DNA of 33,241 nt. It comes from an uncultured Eubacteriales bacterium. Its GTDB lineage: Bacteria > Bacillota > Clostridia > Oscillospirales > Oscillospiraceae. Made by a program: the position numbers and the translations under genes. Location of the stretch: positions 1-33,241 of the forward strand of contig UROF01000029.1 of the NCBI GenBank assembly GCA_900549475.1, in the 5' to 3' direction. Shown here piece after piece: positions 29,511-33,241 of this stretch. The notes under the pieces were generated by a model that did no database searches, was not told the origin of the DNA, and was given only the letters and a program-made list of their open reading frames with translations. Each line of letters starts with the position of its first letter. The first letter of the stretch is position 1.

Positions 29511-29652
29511 ATAGAAAGAAAAACCACGCGTCAGACGCGTGCTTCTGTGGAGGCTATGGTGAAGAACAGAAAAGCCCCATGTAAAAATAGGATAAAGCTG
29601 AGCCGGACACAAAGACGGCATGAAGGCAAAGTTCTTTTCAGAAAAATCAGAA

Positions 29653-29682
29653 GAACTCCCGGTTTTATCGGGAGTTCCTTTT
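29653..29682. terminator. Terminator after the PHP gene
   Basis: GAACTCCCG-GTTTTAT-CGGGAGTTC is followed on the plus strand by CTTTT and on the minus strand by TTCTGATTTTTC. It lies 18 bases beyond the PHP stop. Confidence 0.7.
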
Positions 29683-29699
29683 GGATAACGGCGGGAAAA

Positions 29700-30509
29700 T
29701 CAATTGTCGATCGGGTGGAGCTCGGGCTGCATGGCGGTATAGGTCGCGATGTAGCGGATGCCGGCCTGCTTTGCACGGACCTTGGCCAGGTCGAGATTTT
29801 CGCCGAAGCGGCGGACCTGGTGTGCGTCGGAGCCTAGGGTGACGAACTCGCCGCCGAGCTCGCGATAGCGCCGCAGCCAGCCGAGCACCGGCGCGTCGTC
29901 GCCGCGGAGCGACTGCGGGCAGGAGGTGTTGATCTCGATGCAGCGGCCGTGCTCGATGGCATAGCGCATGACGGCGTCCAACTCGTCGGGGGCGTATTCA
30001 TAGCGGAACAGGCCGCCGGGCAGATAGGTCGCGCCGAAGCCCTTGGCCATGTAATCCAGATGTGCCAGCGCGGAGAACAGCGCCGGGTCGATGCGCCGCA
30101 GACAGGTATAGAGATCCTGCAGATACGAGCGGCAGACTGCGATGGGGTCCCGGTTCTGGAACATCTCCTCCTGATACGGGTCGCTGCCCATGAAGCAGTG
30201 CGAACTGACGAGGACAAAGTCCAGCGGGTAGCGGCTGAGCTGCGTGACAAGCTCTTCCACATCGCAGGCGGCGCAGTTGAAGTCTGCCTCGATGCCGAGC
30301 TTGACCGGGTAGCCCGCGGCCTGAAGCGCGCGGATCTTCGGCACATAGGCGTCGAGATCGACCATCCAGTTGCCGCGGTGGAAGTTGACGGCCATATGCT
30401 CGGTGACGCAAAATTCCGTGATGCCGCGCGCTTGCAGCTCGTTCAGGTAGGATTCAACCGGCTCCTGGCTGTCGGCAGAAAAGCTTGTATGTACGTGATA
30501 ATCAAACAT
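29700..30509 (-). CDS. PHP-domain phosphoesterase (histidinol-phosphatase HisJ-like)
   Basis: This 269-residue PHP-family metal hydrolase has DYHVHTSFS at residues 3-11 (first H-x-H), CVTEHM near 34-39, LGIEADF near 70-76, VLVSSHCF near 98-105, SALAHLDY near 145-152 and TLGSDAHQ near 224-231, all metal ligands of the trinuclear site. HisJ removes phosphate from histidinol phosphate, but no histidine genes are near, and the family also acts on other small phosphates. In this cluster it more likely dephosphorylates or hydrolyses an intermediate of the RuBisCO-like pathway. ATG with AAGGAG upstream; 11 bases after the Dabb gene. Confidence 0.85.
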   Translation of the reverse strand: MFDYHVHTSFSADSQEPVESYLNELQARGITEFCVTEHMAVNFHRGNWMVDLDAYVPKIRALQAAGYPVKLGIEADFNCAACDVEELVTQLSRYPLDFVLVSSHCFMGSDPYQEEMFQNRDPIAVCRSYLQDLYTCLRRIDPALFSALAHLDYMAKGFGATYLPGGLFRYEYAPDELDAVMRYAIEHGRCIEINTSCPQSLRGDDAPVLGWLRRYRELGGEFVTLGSDAHQVRRFGENLDLAKVRAKQAGIRYIATYTAMQPELHPIDN

Positions 30510-30520
30510 GGTGTGTCTCC

Positions 30521-30814
30521 TTATGCGTCTTCCGGAACAAGATAGTCCACCTTGACGGCGTCCTGCTTGACGGCGGCGATGTACTTCCGGATCTCAGCGT
30601 GGTAGGGGTGATCTGTGAAGATCTCAAAATCGTGCTGCGTCAGAAACTCGCAGATCTCGATCAGGTCATAGGATGCGGGCGCGCCCACAAAGTCCAGACC
30701 GACCTCGACGCGGTGCAGCTCCGGAATGTGCTGCCGCAGCGAGCAGATCTTCTCCGCGCACTCCTGCGCGCGGCTGCGGTCTTTCAGACGGATGAGATAG
30801 ACATGGCGGATCAT
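30521..30814 (-). CDS. Dabb-domain (stress-responsive alpha/beta-barrel) protein
   Basis: This 97-residue protein has the Dabb pattern: MIRHVYLIRLKD, helix, VEVGLDFVGAPASYDLIEICEF, then DHPYHAEIRKYIAAVKQDAVKVDYL. These small dimeric ferredoxin-like folds act as isomerases, cyclases or helpers in sugar and polyketide pathways. It starts behind AAGGAGG and lies between the RuBisCO-like gene and the PHP gene, with a hairpin in front of it. An accessory or isomerase role in the same pathway is inferred. Confidence 0.85.
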   Translation of the reverse strand: MIRHVYLIRLKDRSRAQECAEKICSLRQHIPELHRVEVGLDFVGAPASYDLIEICEFLTQHDFEIFTDHPYHAEIRKYIAAVKQDAVKVDYLVPEDA

Positions 30815-30838
30815 AGCGGTTCCTCCTTGCGGTTCAAA

Positions 30839-30869
30839 ACAGCCTGCGCCGTAAAACGGCGCAGGCTGT
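30839..30869 (-). terminator. Hairpin between RuBisCO-like and Dabb genes
   Basis: ACAGCCTGCGCCG and CGGCGCAGGCTGT are perfect 13-bp arms around TAAAA; on the minus strand TTTTGAA follows. It would reduce readthrough to the Dabb and PHP genes. Confidence 0.7.
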
Positions 30870-30880
30870 CGGTTTGTATC

Positions 30881-32197
30881 TCAGCCCTTCAGATCAAAGA
30901 TGCCGTGCTTGGCCTCGGAGTAGATGCCCCAGAGCTTGAGCGCGACGCCGAGCTCTTCGTATTCCTGGCCGGCCTCTTCCAGAGACTTACCGGCGCAGAC
31001 GGCGTCGATGCCCTGACGGAAGGCGCGGGCGCCGGCAGCCGGGCCCATCGGATGGCCGTGGATCGCGCCGCCGGCGGCGATCATCACGTCCTTGCCGAAC
31101 TTGTGGATGACGTCCTCGATGTGACCCTGCGTCGTGCCGCCGCCGGGCATCGGGAAGACGGGCTTGATGTGGCCGAGCGGGGCGAGCATCTGGATGCCCA
31201 TGTTGACGAAGGTGTCCATCATCATCGGGAACTTGCCATACGGGGTCAAGCCGATGACCATATCAAGACCTGCCAAACGCGGGAGTTTTGCTCCGATGAG
31301 AGTGGCAGAGAGTCCAGACCACTCACTTTCATACTGCGCTCCTGTGTAATCGCTGTGCGCAAGAATCGGTACGTTGATGTTGGGGTCTTCTGTAATCATA
31401 CGAGTAGTATCCAGACCGCAGGAGGCGAAGTTGACCATCAGCGCGTTGGCGCCGGCATCGATTGCACGGTAGGCGTTGTCGCGCATCTGCATGGCGGGTG
31501 CGGTGATGTTGAAGGCATAGAGCGTCTTCTCGCCCTTGACCTCGTCGGCACGCTTGATCGCCTCCATGACGGCCTTGACGCGGTCTTCGAGGCGGCAGAA
31601 GGGAGGATCGCAGACGAGCTCGTCGTCCTTGATGACGTCGACGCCGCCGACGGCAGCCTCATAGGCCAGCTCTGCGGTCTTGTCCGGGGTAAGGCCGATG
31701 CAGGGCTTGATCATGTTGTTCAGCAGCGGGCGGTCATAGACGCCGAGCAGCTCGCGGATGCCGGGAACGCCGAACTTCGGACCCTTCATCTCGGCGAGGA
31801 AGGACTTTGGGAACTCCAGATCGATCAGCTTGACCTTGCCGGAGGAAGAGATGTTGCCAATGACAGTTGAAAGCATCATTGAGAACTGCGCGCCGAAGTT
31901 GTGCCACGGATAGGCGATGCGGACGATGAAGTGACGCTCGGTCACGTCGGTCGGGATGCCGATCTGATAGGCAGGGGCTTCATAAACACCGACAACGCGA
32001 CCAATCGCACGCTCACGTACCTCAGGAGTCTCGCCAGGTACCTTCAGCCATGTGCCGCAAGTCTGTTCAATAGCCAAAGCCGCCGCAAATTTCACCATGT
32101 TTGTGGTGGGCTTGGTTGCGCAATAATAAGTGGCGATGACAAAGTTTTCTGCATCGAGATTTTCGGGGAACTGCATGATAATAGGATCTACAAACAT
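30881..32197 (-). CDS. RuBisCO-like protein (form IV large-subunit homologue)
   Basis: This 438-residue protein has the RuBisCO N-terminal domain (1-~140) and TIM barrel. Active-site landmarks: K164 in NNMIKPCIGLTP (K175 of RuBisCO), C166 where K177 should be, K190-D191-D192-E193 (carbamylated K201, D203, E204), H281 in LAHSDYTG (H294 region), K322 in a TPYGKF loop (loop 6 area), PGGG at 351-354 in place of S379-G-G, and GG at 376-377 in AAGGAIHGHPMG. Lost residues argue against CO2 fixation; the metal site suggests enolisation or decarboxylation of a sugar-acid phosphate, as in MtnW or isoapionate enzymes. No methionine-salvage genes are present. Start behind GGAGG. Confidence 0.92.
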   Translation of the reverse strand: MFVDPIIMQFPENLDAENFVIATYYCATKPTTNMVKFAAALAIEQTCGTWLKVPGETPEVRERAIGRVVGVYEAPAYQIGIPTDVTERHFIVRIAYPWHNFGAQFSMMLSTVIGNISSSGKVKLIDLEFPKSFLAEMKGPKFGVPGIRELLGVYDRPLLNNMIKPCIGLTPDKTAELAYEAAVGGVDVIKDDELVCDPPFCRLEDRVKAVMEAIKRADEVKGEKTLYAFNITAPAMQMRDNAYRAIDAGANALMVNFASCGLDTTRMITEDPNINVPILAHSDYTGAQYESEWSGLSATLIGAKLPRLAGLDMVIGLTPYGKFPMMMDTFVNMGIQMLAPLGHIKPVFPMPGGGTTQGHIEDVIHKFGKDVMIAAGGAIHGHPMGPAAGARAFRQGIDAVCAGKSLEEAGQEYEELGVALKLWGIYSEAKHGIFDLKG

Positions 32198-32230
32198 TTT
32201 TGAACCTCCATATCTGTTTTTTACATACTT

Positions 32231-32259
32231 ATCCTAGCACATGGGCGTTTTCCTGTAAA
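32231..32259 (-). promoter_or_regulatory. Probable promoter of the RuBisCO-like gene
   Basis: On the minus strand, TTTACA and TAGGAT are separated by 17 bases, about 35 bases before the start codon, in the 105-base gap after the TIM-barrel gene. This implies separate control of the two genes. Confidence 0.55.
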
Positions 32260-32302
32260 AAAAGAAAATATTTTCGTTCTATCGGGAGTTTTTTCACATC
32301 GC

Positions 32303-33190
32303 TCAGGCGTTCTTCTTGCGGAGCTTTGCGGACTTGAACTGGCGGACGGCGTCCTCCAGCGGGCCTTCGATCGGGATACGCTCTGCGCTGGACGCGCCGA
32401 GGAAGCCGACGGACTCGGTGTGGTCGTAGATGTACTGGGTGTCCTCCGGCGTGGAGATCGGGCCGCCGTGCGCGAAGCAGAGGCAGTTCTTGTTGATCTC
32501 GCGGATCTTGCCGATCAGATCGTTGACGAAGTCCACGGCTTCGTCCAGCGGGGCCTTCTTGCCGGTGCTGCTGGCGTCGTAGAGCGCCTGTACGCCGCTC
32601 AGGTTCGAACCGGTGGAACCGCCGACGGTCATGCCGAGGTGGCAGATGATGATGTCTACATCCGCTTCTGCGGCCAAAATAGCGGCCTCCTCGTCATAAG
32701 CGTAGGCAATTGTATAGAACCCCAGTTCCTTTGCCAGCACAAGCGTTTCCGTTTCCTTGCGCACACCGAGATTCATTGCCTCAATATCTGCGCGCAGCTT
32801 TCCACGCCAACCGCCGATGGTGGGATAATTCATAATCGCAGAAAAACCCCAAAACTTCAATTCCTGAAGGAACGGTTTCATTTCTCTCGTAGGATCACTG
32901 CCGCAGATGCCGGCAATCATCGGTGTCTCCTGTACGATTGGGAAAACACGGTGTGTCAACTCAAGCAGCAGATCGTTGCCGTTCGCATAAGGCATCAGAC
33001 CGCCGGTGGAGCCTTTGCCGTCCATACGGAAGAAGCCAGAGTTGTAGATGCCAATCATGTCTGCACCGCCGCGCTCGGCAAACTTTGCCGAAATACCGGT
33101 ACCTGCGCCAGTAATGACAATCGGAGAACCGGCGTCAATCTGCGCCTGCATACGAGCTTTCATTTCTTCGCGTGTATACTGTTTAGCCAT
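32303..33190 (-). CDS. TIM-barrel protein of the PEP-hydrolase-like/signal-transduction family
   Basis: This 295-residue protein has the family pattern: GSPIVITGAGTGISAKFAERGGADMIGIYNSG at the N-terminus, PMIAGICGSDPTREM in the middle, IICHLGMTVGGSTG, and CFAHGGPISTPEDTQY plus GFLGASSAERIP near the end. This matches the PF09370-type 'TIM-barrel signal transduction protein / phosphoenolpyruvate hydrolase' group, whose biochemical role is not well known. I chose the ATG at 33188-33190 (MAKQYTREEMK) over that at 33200-33202, because the earlier one touches the GGAAAGGA site. It is the first gene of the cluster in the window; more genes may lie beyond the right edge. Confidence 0.85.
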   Translation of the reverse strand: MAKQYTREEMKARMQAQIDAGSPIVITGAGTGISAKFAERGGADMIGIYNSGFFRMDGKGSTGGLMPYANGNDLLLELTHRVFPIVQETPMIAGICGSDPTREMKPFLQELKFWGFSAIMNYPTIGGWRGKLRADIEAMNLGVRKETETLVLAKELGFYTIAYAYDEEAAILAAEADVDIIICHLGMTVGGSTGSNLSGVQALYDASSTGKKAPLDEAVDFVNDLIGKIREINKNCLCFAHGGPISTPEDTQYIYDHTESVGFLGASSAERIPIEGPLEDAVRQFKSAKLRKKNA

Positions 33191-33241
33191 AGTTATGACC
33201 ATTCCTTTCCGCTGCGCTTCAAGGCACCAAAGGAAAATGAA

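Noticed and set aside
29379..29837. 152-residue plus-strand frame over the terminators and PHP 3' end
   Set aside because: No ribosome site, crosses two terminator hairpins and is antisense to the PHP gene.
30881..32197. True CO2-fixing RuBisCO
   Set aside because: K177 and the S379 loop are not conserved, and there is no small subunit or phosphoribulokinase gene in the window.

Overview
The window reads as a chromosomal segment of a GC-rich gut Clostridium relative, most likely Oscillospiraceae (Flavonifractor, Lawsonibacter or Oscillibacter-like). This is inferred from the rimP-nusA-rnpM-L7Ae-infB-rbfA-nrnA order, strong AGGAGG-type ribosome binding sites, GC-rich Bacillota codon use and the types of mobile element. 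No rRNA gene or other species marker is present.

Left edge (1-3.4 kb): the end of an integrated conjugative or plasmid-like element, all on the minus strand: parA, parB, two small unknown genes and a truncated replication-initiator-like gene. ParA and ParB both appear to start at TTG. A good promoter precedes parA, but two terminator-like hairpins lie between them. The element abuts the rpsI terminator.

Core (3.4-19.05 kb): ordinary housekeeping genes. These are rplM-rpsI with a probable L13-type autoregulatory leader, a TtcA-like tRNA thiolation enzyme, an RlmA-like methyltransferase, a MATE exporter, a cysteine desulfurase, mtaB, a YfbR-like nucleotidase, the nusA-infB translation/transcription operon through nrnA, and three tRNAs (Met, Glu, Val). 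Two non-coding repeat elements interrupt the nusA operon. One is bounded by a 27-bp duplication of the rimP 3' end. The other is a 670-bp inverted pair between nusA and rnpM. A cytidine-deaminase-like gene sits between infB and rbfA.

Mobilizable element (19.1-27.3 kb): directly downstream of tRNA-Val lie a tyrosine integrase without an ATG start, an excisionase-like protein, a HerA/FtsK-like ATPase translationally coupled to a 622-residue protein that looks like a NTPase with a degraded P-loop, and an AT-rich 607-residue unknown cargo gene. On the other strand follow a perfect inverted repeat (oriT candidate), a MobC-like protein, a short MOB-type relaxase and two small helix-turn-helix proteins. 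No right attachment site was found by eye.

Junk-yard (27.3-29.7 kb): an IS21-type end with four TGGTGCA repeats spaced exactly 22 bp apart, a truncated istB, a MerR regulator missing its DNA-binding N-terminus and joined to istB at a shared 14-bp sequence, an intact radical SAM/SPASM gene, and terminators.

Right edge (29.7-33.2 kb): a four-gene minus-strand cluster encoding a TIM-barrel protein of the PEP-hydrolase-like family, a RuBisCO-like protein (form IV type, with the carbamylation-site K-D-D-E kept but other catalytic residues changed), a Dabb-domain protein and a PHP-family phosphoesterase. I know of no described pathway with this set. It is the best candidate for an undescribed metabolic system in the window; the ATPase pair plus 607-residue cargo protein is second.
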